The notes under the pieces were generated by a model. It was not told the origin of the DNA, ran no database searches, and was given only the letters and a program-made list of their open reading frames with translations. Made by a program: the position numbers and the translations under genes. Positions 21,798 through 32,879 of a DNA stretch of 64,000 nt are shown in pieces (position 1 is the stretch's first letter; the number at the start of each line of letters is the position of its first letter). The DNA is from Actinernus sp. WN-2022 (Eukaryota > Cnidaria > Anthozoa > Actiniaria > Actinernidae), in the NCBI GenBank assembly GCA_030867875.1, contig JAOWCC010001634.1, positions 39,017,403-39,081,402 on the forward strand, read 5' to 3'.

Positions 21798-24079
21798 TTG
21801 GCGCTATCATGGGAATGTTATCGTAAGCAACGAAACATCACTACTTCTTTAATTAGGAATGCAAAACGTCTATTTTATGAAAAAGTTAATAGAGAATTAG
21901 GCGATCCATTAACAAGTCATGAAAAGTGGTGGAACATTGCCAACAACTTAACGGGTGGTAGGAGTAGTGTTTCTTCCATTCCGGCTATTTTAGAGCACGG
22001 AGTTGCCGTTATCAACTCAAAAGAAAAGGCTTGTATCTTTAATGAATATTTTGTTGATCAATCTAAATTGGAGAGTGACGCAGCTGAACTTCCTTTGATA
22101 GAATCTTATCAAACTAGGTATTCTCTTTCAAATGTAATTGCAACTAAAGAAGAAATAATCTCATTAATGCAGAATCTAGACCCATCAAAGGCATGCGGTC
22201 ACGATGGAATTGGAAACGGAATTATAAAGCTCTGTTCGGAAGGTTTTCATGATTTCTTTACAAAGTTCAATAATATTTCTTTTGCTCTTGGCCAGTTTCC
22301 AAATGAATGGAAACTTGCAAATGTAGTTCCTTTGTATAAAAAAGATGACCGTCAATTGAAAATTAACTACCGACCAGTATCTTTACTTGCATGTTTTTCT
22401 AAAATTCCTGAAAAAGTAGTATTTATGCGTATTTACAATTTCTTAATTAAAATTGGGTTTTTGTATAAATTTCAATCTGGTTTTAGGCCCGGTGACTCAA
22501 CTGTAAATCAATTAATTTATTTTGTGCACCAAATATATCTGGCACTTGAAAACGGCAACGAAGTACGGGTTGTATTTCTAGATATAAGCAAGGCTTTTGA
22601 TCGAGTTTGGCACGCAGGACTAATACAAAAACTAAAGGCGCTAGGAATTAGAAATCCCCTTCTTCAATGGATAAAAAGTTATTTGCATGAGAGAAAACAA
22701 AGGGTCGTCATAGAAGGTCAATGTTCTGAATGGAGAAATGTCGATTCTGGTGTACCACAGTTTCTGTTTTAGGTCCGCTTCTATTCTTAATTTACATTAA
22801 CGATTTAACAATTGGTCTAGTTTCTCATCCTCTAATTTATGCTGATGATACTACTTTAATAGAGGTAGTTCAAAATCCAAGGGATACAGCTGACCACCTA
22901 AATGACGATTTGTGTAGAATTTCTAATTGGTCTAAAAAGTGGCTTGTTACTATGAATCCCACGAAATCGAGAACCTTAGTTTTTTCTTCAAAGCGTCTAA
23001 AGCCTGACCATCCAAATTTATTTCTTGATGGTCAAACTATAAAGGAGGTGACAACTCATACACATCTTGGTCTTACACTCCAAAGCAATATGTCTTGGAG
23101 AAATCATGTACTAAATGTTCACCAGAAAGCGTCTAAGCGGCTAAATTTATTAAAGTATATAAAATATAAAGTTGATAGGTCAACCCTTACGTGCCTGTAC
23201 AAAAGTTTGGTTAGACCACTTATGGAATATGCTGATGTGATTTGGGATAATTGTACTGAAACAGAGAGCCAGTTATTAGAAAATGTTCAATATGAATCTG
23301 CAAAAGTTATTACTGGAGCAATTAAGGGTACAAGTAGAAAAAAAATACTTGATGAGCTTGCTTGGGAAGATATGTGTATGCGACGGAAAATGCATAAGTT
23401 ATTTTGTTTTTATAAGATTACTAATAGTTTGACACCATCTTATTTAACTGAACTACTACCAAAAACTGTTAAAGAACAAAGCCGCATTACTCTAAGATCT
23501 AATGAAAACTTTTGTACGATTCCGGCAAGAACTGCAAGATTTCAAAAGTCTTTTTTTCCCTCTGTAATAACATACTGGAATTCATTAAGCATAGAAATAC
23601 GTAAATCGTTATCATTACCTTCTTATAAAGCTGCTGTAAAGAAACATTATTATCATTTTACCTATAATAAACTTTATGATTACTCTATATCTAGAATGGC
23701 CTCGATCTTTCATACACGTTTAAGACTTGGTCCTTCTGCTCTTAATGATTATTTATTTAAAATAAAATGTAATGCGACTCCAAAATGTGACTGTGGTTAT
23801 CCAAATGAAACGATTAAACACTTCTTCTTGTCTTGCCCCCGATACGCTGCTCAGCGCGATATCTTTTTTACCTCTGCTGCACAACTCTTAGGTAATATCT
23901 GGTCAAACAGTAGCGACAAAAAGAAAATTTTGTATATTTTGAATGGTATTAAGGACAAAAACTATAATTTAAATTCTAAATTCTTTGAGTTAGTTCAAAA
24001 TTATATCTTAAATAGCAATCGATTTTCCATCGCTACAGTCTGGCTTGTATATATATGTTTCTCTTTTTGTTTTCTAAAC
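21798..24079 (+). pseudogene. LINE reverse transcriptase, one frameshift
   Basis: Frame 1 (to 22772) has NYRPVSLLACFSKIPEK, KFQSGFRPGDSTVNQL and VVFLDISKAFDRVWH. A shift at about 22760 breaks the GVPQGS block. Frame 2 (from 22730) has VLGPLLFLIYIND, LIYADDTTLIE (catalytic YADD), a thumb/connection region, and a C-terminal zinc knuckle CDCGYPNETIKHFFLSC (CxC...H...C). The single frameshift and otherwise open frames suggest a fairly young copy. The C-terminus is cut by the insertion at 24080. Confidence 0.85.
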
Positions 24080-24107
24080 TTACACTCGTTCTCAATAACA
24101 CGTGCAG

Positions 24108-24330
24108 GTTCGAAATTGAATTTCCAACGGAAAACGTCAATTTGGTGGATGTCACTCAACTATATTTCTATGGCAACACTGGTCTGCATGCTTCTTCGGT
24201 CAGCAATTCTCCAAGACGGACACTAGGGATGTTTGAAAATTGGGTTAGAGAATTTGCTGAAGGAGATGAAGCGGAATCTCAATACTACGAAAACGTCGCC
24301 ATACAACTCCCAGATGTGGAGGAAACATAA
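24108..24330 (+). CDS. Tail-like terminal exon with a YENV motif, inside a transposon
   Basis: A consensus acceptor (CACGTGCAG) is followed by G|TTC and 73 codons to TAA. The product is acidic and hydrophilic, with YENVAIQLPD near its end, a candidate SH2-binding YxxV. The intron phase (one base, then TTC) equals that of the ITAM tail exon at 2682. The acceptor and first codons lie in the 36-bp TIR, so a diverged inverted copy (FETKFLTSK, then FLVDVNQ) starts on the minus strand at about 25080. It may be a captured host exon; a chance ORF is the alternative. Confidence 0.4.
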
Positions 24331-24674
24331 ATAGTGTAGGAGGTCAACGAAATCGTATTAAAGTAATTTGAGGCGACATAGGTAGAGAAATCAGGCGGAT
24401 ACTAAGCCGAAAAACGATTGTGTTTTGCTTGAATTCCTCACCGAAATGTCAGTCGAGAGTGGAGAGCATTGCCGATAATCCATGTCCTGAGAGTTTCAAA
24501 AAAAAATTGCCCTGTCGAATGTTGTAATTCATGCCTGGAGCTCGTCGACTGGGTAGAGCTCGATGGTATTGTTCGATAAAACCTCTTATTAGGAGCATAT
24601 CTGCAACTGGATGAATAAAAATAACTATAATTCTTTTTCCAAGACCTTTGAAAGCTATATAAACAATCAGATTT

Positions 24675-24893
24675 CTTATACACAAACCGCTCGCTCACAC
24701 ATATTAAAAGTTTATGCGATTTCCCTATTTTGATCTTATACACAAACCGCTCGCTCACACAAAGTTTATGCGATTTCCCTATTTTTATCTTATACACAAA
24801 CCGCTCGCTCACACATAAAGTTTATGCGATTTCCCTATTTTGATCTTATACACAAACCGCTCGCTCACACATAAAGTTTATGTGATTTCCCTA
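24675..24893. repeat. Tandem repeat, about 57 bp x 4
   Basis: Units start TTATACACAAACCGCTCGCT at 24677, 24737, 24791 and 24846. Each is followed by CACACATAAAGTTTATGCGA and TTTCCCTATTTT with small indels. Confidence 0.85.
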
Positions 24894-25349
24894 TTTTGCA
24901 AACTCTTGGCTCTAAGCATCATTACTCTCCATCTAAGCGACTTTGGGAAAGACTTTGCCATGTTTATAAAATGCTAGTTACCCGAATTTACTCATACAAC
25001 GGTTCACTTCAAACTCCATGGAAACCGTTTGATTGACATCCACCAGAAACGACTTCGAAGTCAGGAATTTCGTTTCGAACCTGCACGTGTTATTGAGAAC
25101 GAGTGTAATGTTATGCACTTATTTTAATTAATTTAAATTGTAATTTTATGTTTCCTTTTGTGTGTATGAAACTGCCCTTATACTTGTTGTATTTTTTCTG
25201 TATGAGCTCCCTCGATAAGCCTTTAGCTTTTGGAGCAAATGCAGAGAGCAAATATGTTTAAATAAAAAAAAACAATTTTTAAAAAAAAGCTGCGAACATA
25301 TATAATCTTTAAATAAAATTTCGAACTAGAAAGTTACCTCAACGAAGTA

Positions 25350-26876
25350 GTAAATGTAAAACATAGAGTGGTTACTGGATACTTGAGGGTATTTGAGAGG
25401 ATCGTCTATGACCAGCTATATACCTATTTGCAAAATAACGGTCTATTAACTAATTGTCAATCTGGTTTCCGAAAGTTACACTCAACAGTGACCGCTTTGC
25501 TCCATGCTACGGACAAATGGTCGTTAAATATTGACAAAGGTCTGATTAATGCAACTGTTTTTGTAGACCTGAAAAAATCTTTTGACACCGTTGACCACAA
25601 TGTTTTGCTTCAAAAACTAGAAAGTTACGGCTTGACTTCTCCAAGTATTGCGTGGTTTAGATCGTATCTCAACGAACGAAAGCAAAGGTGTGTGGTCAAC
25701 GGTGAAATGTCAGACTTTGGGGTACTCTCCTGTGGCGTCCCTCAAGGAACAATTTTGGGACCCTTGTTGTTCCTAATATATATAAATGACCTTCCTGATT
25801 GCTTAAAATTCTCAGACACTCAAATGTACGCAGATGATACTTGTCTTACAATGGCAGGTTCATCATGTGATGACATTGAATCTAAATTGAATACAGACTT
25901 ACAACATATTTATGAGTGGCTGAAAGCAAACAAGTTGAGTCTGAATGCTACAAAAACAGAGTTGTTATTAGTAGGCTCTCGCCAGAGATTATCTCATGTG
26001 GCATGTCCAAACCTTGTAATTGGAGGCGAAAGCATCCCTAAAATAGCGTTCGTTAAGTACTTAGGGGTGCACATAGATGAAACATTGACATGGTCAAAAC
26101 ACATTGAGAAGATCTCTAAGCAATTATCATCTTCTATTGGAGCTCTCAACCGCGTACGGCCCTACGTGCCCATGTCCTCCCTCAAGACTATGTACCACTC
26201 ATTTATTCAACCTAAATTTGATTATTGCAGCATAGTTTGGGAGAGCCTGGGTACTGAACTCGCAAATAAACTCCAAAAACTCCAAAATAGGGCTGCTAGA
26301 ATAATAACACAGTCTAGTTTCGATTCTAGCTCTGGCCCAATACTTCACGAACTGGGTTGGGACAGGTTAATAATACGCAGGCGCAAACTTTTAGCAATAG
26401 AAATGTTTAAGATCTATAATAACCAAGCGCCTGGGTATTTAATACACAAATTTAATAGGGTTCATATACCGTATAACACAAGAGGTTCATCATCAAAATT
26501 CCAACTGTCCCTCCCCAAAACGAATTATGGTAAAAAGCGATTCGGCTACAGAGGAGCACATATTTGGAATAATTTAACAGAAGACCTGAGGACTAGCAAA
26601 TCGTTAAATACATTTAAAACTAAGCTAAATGGTCTGCCTCCCTGCTTCTTAGACGCCTTATAATTTACTCTCTTACAATTACAATTACTATAGTTTAATA
26701 TATCGTACACGAACGCTAAAAGAACTGGCTCTGGCGTTTTTAGCAGATTTTAATGGAATGTAATAATATCATTTAATGTTGATGTATAGATTTTTACACA
26801 CGGCTTTTATGTAAACCAGTCTTGGTTACTGTTAAAACTACCGTGTCTAAATAAAGTTTCTATCTATCTATCTATA
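25350..26876 (+). mobile_element. 5'-truncated CR1/Jockey-like LINE with intact RT ORF
   Basis: Starts abruptly near 25350, runs through one uninterrupted ORF to 26663, then about 200 bp of 3'UTR, and ends AAATAAAGTTTC followed by a CTAT microsatellite (26858-26875). The uninterrupted frame makes it the youngest-looking LINE in the window. Confidence 0.88.
25368..26663 (+). CDS. LINE reverse transcriptase, C-terminal 431 residues
   Basis: RNA-directed DNA polymerase that copies LINE RNA at the nicked target. Visible motifs: VFERIVYDQLYTYL and NCQSGFRKLHSTVTALL (RT blocks 1-2), VFVDLKKSFDTVDHNVLL (block with catalytic Asp), GVPQGTILGPLLFLIYIND, QMYADDTCLTMAG (catalytic YADD), NKLSLNATKTELLLVG, FVKYLGVHIDETLTW, then the conserved C-terminal NRAARIITQS and FGYRGAHIWNNL. 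The endonuclease and first RT blocks are missing by 5' truncation, so the ATG at 25368 is not a native start. There is no frameshift or stop in 431 codons. Confidence 0.85.
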   Translation: MVTGYLRVFERIVYDQLYTYLQNNGLLTNCQSGFRKLHSTVTALLHATDKWSLNIDKGLINATVFVDLKKSFDTVDHNVLLQKLESYGLTSPSIAWFRSYLNERKQRCVVNGEMSDFGVLSCGVPQGTILGPLLFLIYINDLPDCLKFSDTQMYADDTCLTMAGSSCDDIESKLNTDLQHIYEWLKANKLSLNATKTELLLVGSRQRLSHVACPNLVIGGESIPKIAFVKYLGVHIDETLTWSKHIEKISKQLSSSIGALNRVRPYVPMSSLKTMYHSFIQPKFDYCSIVWESLGTELANKLQKLQNRAARIITQSSFDSSSGPILHELGWDRLIIRRRKLLAIEMFKIYNNQAPGYLIHKFNRVHIPYNTRGSSSKFQLSLPKTNYGKKRFGYRGAHIWNNLTEDLRTSKSLNTFKTKLNGLPPCFLDAL

Positions 26877-27316
26877 CCTTCAAAACGAAAAAGATGGTGA
26901 AAATATTTTTTTAGCACAGAAATGTAGTTTTAGTAGCAGTGTTTGATATACTAAAAACTCCGTTCAAAAAAAATTAATATTGACAGAGAAATACCAAAAG
27001 AAAGTCCTTAACCGGAAGTAAAAGGTTCTGTTTGATTGACAGCAGATCAATTATAATCTGTGGTACTCAACCCAGCTCCTAAATAATTAAAAATATCTCG
27101 TTTAGCGGCAAAATGTGTCCATGACTGCCTGGGCGTTAGGCTAAGTGATGCTCGTTCCCACTCAACAAATACGCTATTAGCACTGTCATTATTTTTGATT
27201 ATTTTTGCACCCTAATAATAATATTTTTATTGGACAACTACGGATGTACAAGAATTGTACAAAGTCCTCCGGTAAATAATGACTGGTCCTTTAGGACCTT
27301 TAGATTTTACCGCGAA
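26877..27316. other. Unassigned AT-rich spacer
   Basis: No gene or repeat boundary recognised. Confidence 0.3.
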
Positions 27317-28460
27317 ACCGGAAAATGCAGACTCAAAAATGCAGACCAGACAAAATCAATAAGAAACATCTATCGGTCTGTAACAGGGCGACTCTGCAAG
27401 GCTTTAGATGACTTAGATCCTTATTTTTTTGGGTTATACACGTCTTATGCCGGGTCTTGCTTTTTTCTTGACTGCATGCCGGCGCCAGCCACGCCGTGTA
27501 TGCGAGCCACGCCGAATACGAGCTTTTCATGACAATATTTCCTTAACAAACAAAAAGGAAAAGGTATGTATTCCGAGGTATTTTGAATTATTTACTTACT
27601 TTTTAATTACGTTCGTATTTAGCCGGGTCCTATCTTCGTTAAATTGATTCAGTCCCATCTTCTTCTGTCCACCATTTTAAAATTATTGCTATGCACAGGA
27701 AGCCCAAATCAGCCTCTCCAATTATATATAAATTGTTCTTGGCATTTTTAGGTCTGGGATAGGGTCAGGGTTTTGAGGTCTCCGCGGCACATCCCTACCC
27801 AAAACTCTTCTGAGTACCCCCCATGGTCTTTATTGTAGCTCCCGTAAGCGGACACATCCCATATTCCACAAGTGTCCGCTTACGAGAACTATTCCCGTAA
27901 GCGGACAGTTCCAGTTACGGACCCAAGGGTGTCCGCTTTACCAAACAGGAAACCCAAATTTATATGTAACCGGAGAGGCTGCTTTGGGCTTCCTGTGCAT
28001 AGCAATAAATTTAAAATGGTGGACAGAAGAAGATGGGACTGAATCAGTTTAACAAAGACAGGACCCGGCTAAATACGAACGTAATTAAAAAGTAAGTAAA
28101 TAACTCAAAATACCTCGGAATACATAGCTTTTCCTTTCTGTTATTAAGAAAATATTGTCATGAAAAGCTCGGATTCGGCGTGGCTCGCATATACACGGCG
28201 TGTCTGGCGCCGGCAGTCAAGAAAAAAGCAAGACCCCGCATTAGCCGTGTATAACCCCAAAAAATAAGGATCTAAGTCATCTAAAGCCTTGCAGAGTCGC
28301 CCTGTTAAAGACCGATAGATCTATGTTTTTTATTGATTTTGTCTGGTCTGCATTTTCCGGTCTGCATTTTCCAGTCTGCATTTTCCAGTCTGCATTTTCC
28401 AGTCTGCATTTTCCAGTCTTCATTTTTCCAGTCTGCAGTCTGCATTTTTCAGTCTGCATT
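27317..28460. mobile_element. Large fold-back element with 14-bp minisatellite
   Basis: The left arm (about 27317-27721) and right arm (about 27970-28372) are inverted copies of about 400 bp. They share CAGACCAGACAAAATCAATA, GGGCGACTCTGCAAGGCTTTA and AAAATGGTGGACAGAAGAAG-type blocks. The 250-bp centre repeats CCGTAAGCGGACA in both orientations. The right end runs into a minisatellite of TCTGCATTTTCCAG (28345-28460); the left arm keeps only two such units. Confidence 0.8.
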
Positions 28461-28722
28461 TTGTAATATAGAACTGTATGGGAAATGAAAATGGGTGAAC
28501 AGCTTTAATATCTTTATTACTGTCAGAGTGAGCTTGAAAATAAAGAACTACCTTAGCTTTAAACCTGTTTTTCACTAGCGACATAAGCATAAGCAACATT
28601 GCAGTGTCGTATTTGTCACTATACTTGTTCTTTATTAAAGACCCTGCGTCCGAGCCCAAGGCTACGAAAATCAGAAAGATCGTTGTTGTTGTTATGTGAC
28701 TCTCGAATCTTTCGAAATCCAT
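28420..28722 (-). CDS. Weak uncharacterised ORF running into a minisatellite
   Basis: An open frame of 100 codons starting MDFERFESHITTTTIFLIF, with a hydrophobic stretch near the N-terminus (IFLIFVALG). It ends inside the minisatellite of the fold-back. No family recognised. It could be a first exon whose donor I cannot identify, or chance. Confidence 0.2.
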   Translation of the reverse strand: MDFERFESHITTTTIFLIFVALGSDAGSLIKNKYSDKYDTAMLLMLMSLVKNRFKAKVVLYFQAHSDSNKDIKAVHPFSFPIQFYITKCRLKNADCRLEK

Positions 28723-28779
28723 CCCTAGTTTGGGCCATCGTGTAATTATTCATAGGTATATATGCTTAACTGACTTTCT

Positions 28780-29780
28780 TTTATCTTAACTTTTGAATAT
28801 ATTCTTTTTTAAATGAAACTTTAGTTCGAATATTTCTAGAGTGGAGAGTAGAGGAATTCCGGAGAAAGGACCGGAGACAGCGAGGCGAAGCGACTCGACA
28901 AATAATCCTTCAGCAGTCCACATTTTACTTTCTCTAGATCTACAAGAGAACACTTGTGGTTCAAAAGGACTACTACGTGAGTTTCCCGGGGATTTGCTGC
29001 ACTAATGGACCGGCGGGCTTCGTTGGAAATACAAAGCACAAAGCATGCAACCACTTCTGGCATCAAGATCATTCGTAATTATAATTTCGCATGGCTAAGC
29101 TCCACTGAGGTGTTACGACTTATCTGTATATGTTTTGCATTTTTATTAGCAGAGAAAGCAATGTCCTTAACCTTTTTTTCCATCCTCCAGTAGGTCCAGA
29201 AAGTCTTGCTACCAAAACTACGATCGCGGGTCAAAGTCCAATCTGCCGAGTTCAGCTGTTACTTCGCTGTGAGTTTGACTCGAGTGCGAGTACGAGTCGA
29301 CATTTCATTTAACACTCAAAATATATCATTCGCAAGGAAAAGTAGAGATCTTCAAATACAGCTAAGCAATACTGGAAACATGAAAACAAGGTAGCAAAAG
29401 TATGTGTTTGCTTGTAGAGTTGTGAAAAGTCGCACTAGTAAACCTAATTAGAATCTAAAGACCGAACAACTGGCTTCCTGCCGAATACTGTTAAAATCAT
29501 ATTCGAAGCATCCGGAGAAAATTCGTGGGCTCGATTGGGTTTCTAATCCGGTAGAAATTATGAAATTCGTTATCCAAAGTATATGGGTACTTCTTTTATG
29601 GAACTTATAAACAATCGAGAGCATTTCAGTTCGCCTAATAGCTGGCCTTTAATTTATGCGGCCGTTGATAAACAAACTAATCATAACATTGGCGCAAAGC
29701 ACCATGGGCTCGGACACAGGGTCTTTAACTGTAATAAAAATTGTTTTACATATTTGCCGTGTGGGAGTCCGATTTGGTAA
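28780..29780. other. Intergenic with one exon-like ORF
   Basis: A plus-strand ORF at 29005-29193 starts MDRRASLEIQSTKHAT. It ends in a hydrophobic helix (EVLRLICICFAFLLA) reminiscent of the first helix of MARVEL/CMTM proteins. No donor fits. An acceptor-like TTCCATCCTCCAG sits at about 29180-29192. Nothing else is recognised. Confidence 0.25.
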
Positions 29781-29966
29781 AATGCTTTTCTAGGTAGAAA
29801 GCGAGTTTGCCATGCGTAGATTAGATGGCAGATTGTTCCAACCGATTGCACCACTATTGCTGAAGGAACGTTTCATGTAGTTGGTGCGTGGTTTTGGAAG
29901 AGATAGCTTATTTTCGTCCCGTAATTGATAGTTAGTCTTATGTGGTATAAACATTTCCTGATAACG
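29780..29966 (-). mobile_element. LINE C-terminal fragment
   Basis: The minus strand reads YQEMFIPHKTNYQLRDENK, PKPRTNYMKRSFSNSGA and IGWNNLPSNLRMANSL. This is the end of a CR1-like ORF2, truncated on both sides and abutting the 75-bp satellite. Confidence 0.7.
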
Positions 29967-31533
29967 TGCCGTGTTTATCATTAACGGTACTTGTTGTACT
30001 CACAGGTGTGAGATAAGAACAACCAACATACGCAGACGCAGTACCGTATATATCATTAACGGTACTTGTTCTACTCACAGGTGTGAGATAAGAACAACCA
30101 ACATACGCAGACGCACTACCGTATTTATCATTAACGGTACTTGTTCTACTCACAGGTGTGAGATAAGAACAACCAACATACGCAGACGCACTACCTTATT
30201 TATCATTAACGGTACTTGTTCTACTCACAGGTGTGAGATAAGAACAACCAACATACGCAGACTCAGTACCGTATTTATCATTAACGGTACTTCAGTTCTA
30301 CTCACAGGCCCGGTGTGAGATTAGAACAACCAACATACGCAGACGCAGTACCGTATATATCATTAACGGTACTTGTTCTACTCACAGGTGTGAGATAAGA
30401 ACAACCAACATACGCAGACGCAGTACCGTATTTATCATTAACGGTACTTGTTCTACTCACAGGTATGAGATAAGAACAACCAACATACGCAGACGCACTA
30501 CCGTATATATCATTAGCGGTACTTGTTCTACTCACAGGTGTGAGATAAGAACAACCAACATACGCAGACGCAGTACCGTATTTATCATTAGCGGTACTTG
30601 TTCTACTCACAGGTGTGAGATAAGAACAACCAACATACGCAGACGCAGTGCCGTATTTATCATTAGCGGTACTTGTTCTACTCACAGGTGTGAGATAAGA
30701 ACAACCAACATACGCAGACGCAGTACCGTATATATCATTAGCGGTACTTGTTCTACTCACAGGTGTGAGATAAGAACAACCAACATACGCAGACGCAGTA
30801 CCGTATATATCATTAGCGGTACTTGTTCTACTCACAGGTGTGAGATAAGAACAACCAACATACGCAGACGCAGTACCGTATTTATCATTAGCGGTACTTG
30901 TTCTACTCACAGGTGTGAGATAAGAACAACCAACATACGCAGACGCAGTGCCGTATTTATCATTAGCGGTACTTGTTCTACTCACAGGTGTGAGATAAGA
31001 ACAACCAACATACGCAGACGCAGTACCGTATATATCATTAGCGGTACTTGTTCTACCCACAGGTGTGAGATAAGAACAACCAACATACGCAGACGCAGTA
31101 CCGTATATATCATTAACGGTACTTGTTCTACTCACAGGTGTGAGATAAGAACAAGCAAGATACACAGACGCAGTACCGTATTTATCATTAGCGGTACTTG
31201 TTCTACTCACAGGTGTGAGATAAGAACAAGCAAGATACACAGACGCAGTACCGTATTTATCATTAGCGGTACTTGTTCTACTCACAGGTGTGAGATAAGA
31301 ACAAGCAACATACGCAGACGCAGTGCCGTATTTATCATTAGCGGTACTTGTTCTACTCACAGGTGTGAGATAAGAACAACCAACATACGCAGACGCAGTA
31401 CCGTATTTATCATTAGCGGTACTTGTTCTACTCACAGGTGTGAGATAAGAACAACCGACATACGCAGACGCAGTACCGTATTTATCATTAACGGTACTTG
31501 TTCTACTCACAGGTGTGAGATAAGAACAACCGC
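29967..31533. repeat. Satellite S2, 75 bp x about 21
   Basis: The unit contains ACCGTATTTATCATTAACGG, TACTTGTTCTACTCACAGGT, GTGAGATAAGAACAACCAAC and ATACGCAGACGCAGT. The period is 75 bp except for a small insertion near 30290-30310. As 75 is a multiple of three, frames on both strands stay open (415 codons on the minus strand). Variants change amino acids (KY/IY, V/A) without evident codon-level constraint, so I do not call a protein. It ends about 300 bases from the GPCR stop codon. Confidence 0.93.
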
Positions 31534-31701
31534 TACTAATGATCAACACGTTACTGCGTCGGCGTATGTCCAGTTGTGCTTATGTCGCATTCTCGTTCCC
31601 AGTGTTAAGGAGGCAATAAAAACGTAGCACATATCCAGATGATCATTTTAGCTAGGTCTGTAAATATAAATTATGTGGGAAACTTTATACTAATTTGCTT
31701 G

Positions 31702-31707
31702 TTTATT
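31702..31707 (-). terminator. Polyadenylation signal AATAAA for the GPCR
   Basis: TTTATT on the plus strand gives AATAAA on the minus strand about 120 bases after the GPCR stop codon, between the gene and satellite S2. Confidence 0.45.
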
Positions 31708-31828
31708 TTATGTAGTCACTGTCACGAAATTGTGATATTTTAAGACATAAAGTAAATAAAAATAATCACTAAAGTACAACCCTCCAAACAGGAGTACGTT
31801 TTGCGATAACTATTCAACTTCAGGCACC

Positions 31829-32826
31829 TCAGCTACAAGAGAAACTAACGATGTCACATTCAAGGCGACCGGTCATGCACCTTCTTATTTTCGAAGGAAT
31901 AAGTTCTCGAATAGCCGCCTTGAATTCTCGATTCGAGAGGGAATACAGTCCCCAGTTGCAGGCAGAATTGATATACGACAACCATTTGACCACAGAACTC
32001 CAATAGTATTCATAAGAAGGAGGTTCGCTCATAATTGCATCAACGATGTTGAAGATCATTAGCGGTAAGCAGGACAACGAAAACGCGCCAACAAGAAGAC
32101 TCACCGTCCTTTTTGCTTTTTCGTTACGAACTCTTCGAACGTCTCTCACATAATTACACGTCGAAATGACATTATTTTGTCTCGCATCAATCTTGCGTGA
32201 TTGTCTTTTTGCTATGCGAAAGATCTCGGTATTCACCGCCAAACAGATTAGAATGGTATGAATATATTCACAATCAGGGTAACGATTGAGAAGAATACTG
32301 AATGCACGGAAAATTGCTCACATCTTCGAACGTTCGAGACAACGTTATTTAGGTAGTAAGCAATTGCGCTTACTGCCCCAAAAGACCATATTACAGCACA
32401 TATGGATACCGCAATAGTTCCACTGAAGTTCATTTCATGTTGTAACGGTCTTTTAATAGTCAAGAACCTCTCAATACAGGTAGCCAAGAGACTGTAGATT
32501 TTAACTGTTCCAATTCCCACGTACAGAGCTTGCCAAATTCTACAAACCGACTTTCCAAAAGGCCAGAGCGGAAAATATACCAGGAAGATTATCTCTATAG
32601 GAAAGACAAAGACTGCAAATAAAGCGTCCGCCATACAGATATTCAGGAAGAAGGCGTTGCTTGGTTTTCGTATAGGAATCTTCTTCATAAAGGTTATAAA
32701 GATGAGAAAATCTCCAAACAAAGTCACACCGATGATAAAAGAAATCAACACAACCCCATAGTTCTTGAAAAAGGGCGAGAAATGTTGCAAAATCACTTCC
32801 GCGTTCATTCGAGTGTTGTTTTCCAT
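31829..32826 (-). CDS. Rhodopsin-class (class A) GPCR, intronless, one frameshift
   Basis: A seven-helix receptor. Frame 1 (32826-32248, 192 codons) has an N-glycosylation sequon (NNT), TM1 about residues 24-47, TM2 with MADAL (D67), C95 at the top of TM3, ERF (119-121) in place of DRY, TM4 with W147, C169 in the second extracellular loop, and TM5. It stops at TAA just after NIFIPF. Frame 2 (32242-31829) continues with ICLAVNTEIFRIAKRQ, TM6 (SLLVGAFSLSCLPLMIF, with CLP for CWxP) and TM7 ending NWGLYSLSNREF, then a cysteine-containing tail. The join is explained by loss of one base near 32247. It is either a recent pseudogene or a sequence error. Departures from consensus: the TM1 Asn is Asp (LFGDF) and NPxxY is NWxxY. 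The ligand is unknown; this orphan type is common in cnidarians. Confidence 0.85.
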
Positions 32827-32879
32827 GATTGTTTAGAATCTTCCTTTCGTTTCTTGCTTCCGAAATCCGTCTATAATAG

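Larger units (their letters stand above)
24080..25108. mobile_element. 1.03-kb element with 36-bp perfect TIRs
   Basis: The 36 bases 24080-24115 (start TTACACTCGTTCTCAATAAC) are repeated exactly in reverse complement at 25073-25108. It lies inside the 3' end of a LINE. Pairing continues imperfectly for about 60 more bases. No target duplication was found. Contents: a receptor-tail-like exon at 24108-24330, a minus-strand ORF at 24685-24449 without known motifs, and a four-copy tandem repeat at 24675-24893. Confidence 0.75.
21745..25285 (+). mobile_element. LINE with RT and zinc-knuckle C-terminus, interrupted by a 1-kb element
   Basis: A 5'-truncated non-LTR retrotransposon. Coding runs from about 21745 (KRDRYLRKYNKNRLALSWE) to 24079. 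The 3'UTR-like sequence resumes at 25109 and ends in AAATAAAAAAAAAC near 25275. The gap 24080-25108 is an inverted-repeat insertion. Confidence 0.8.
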
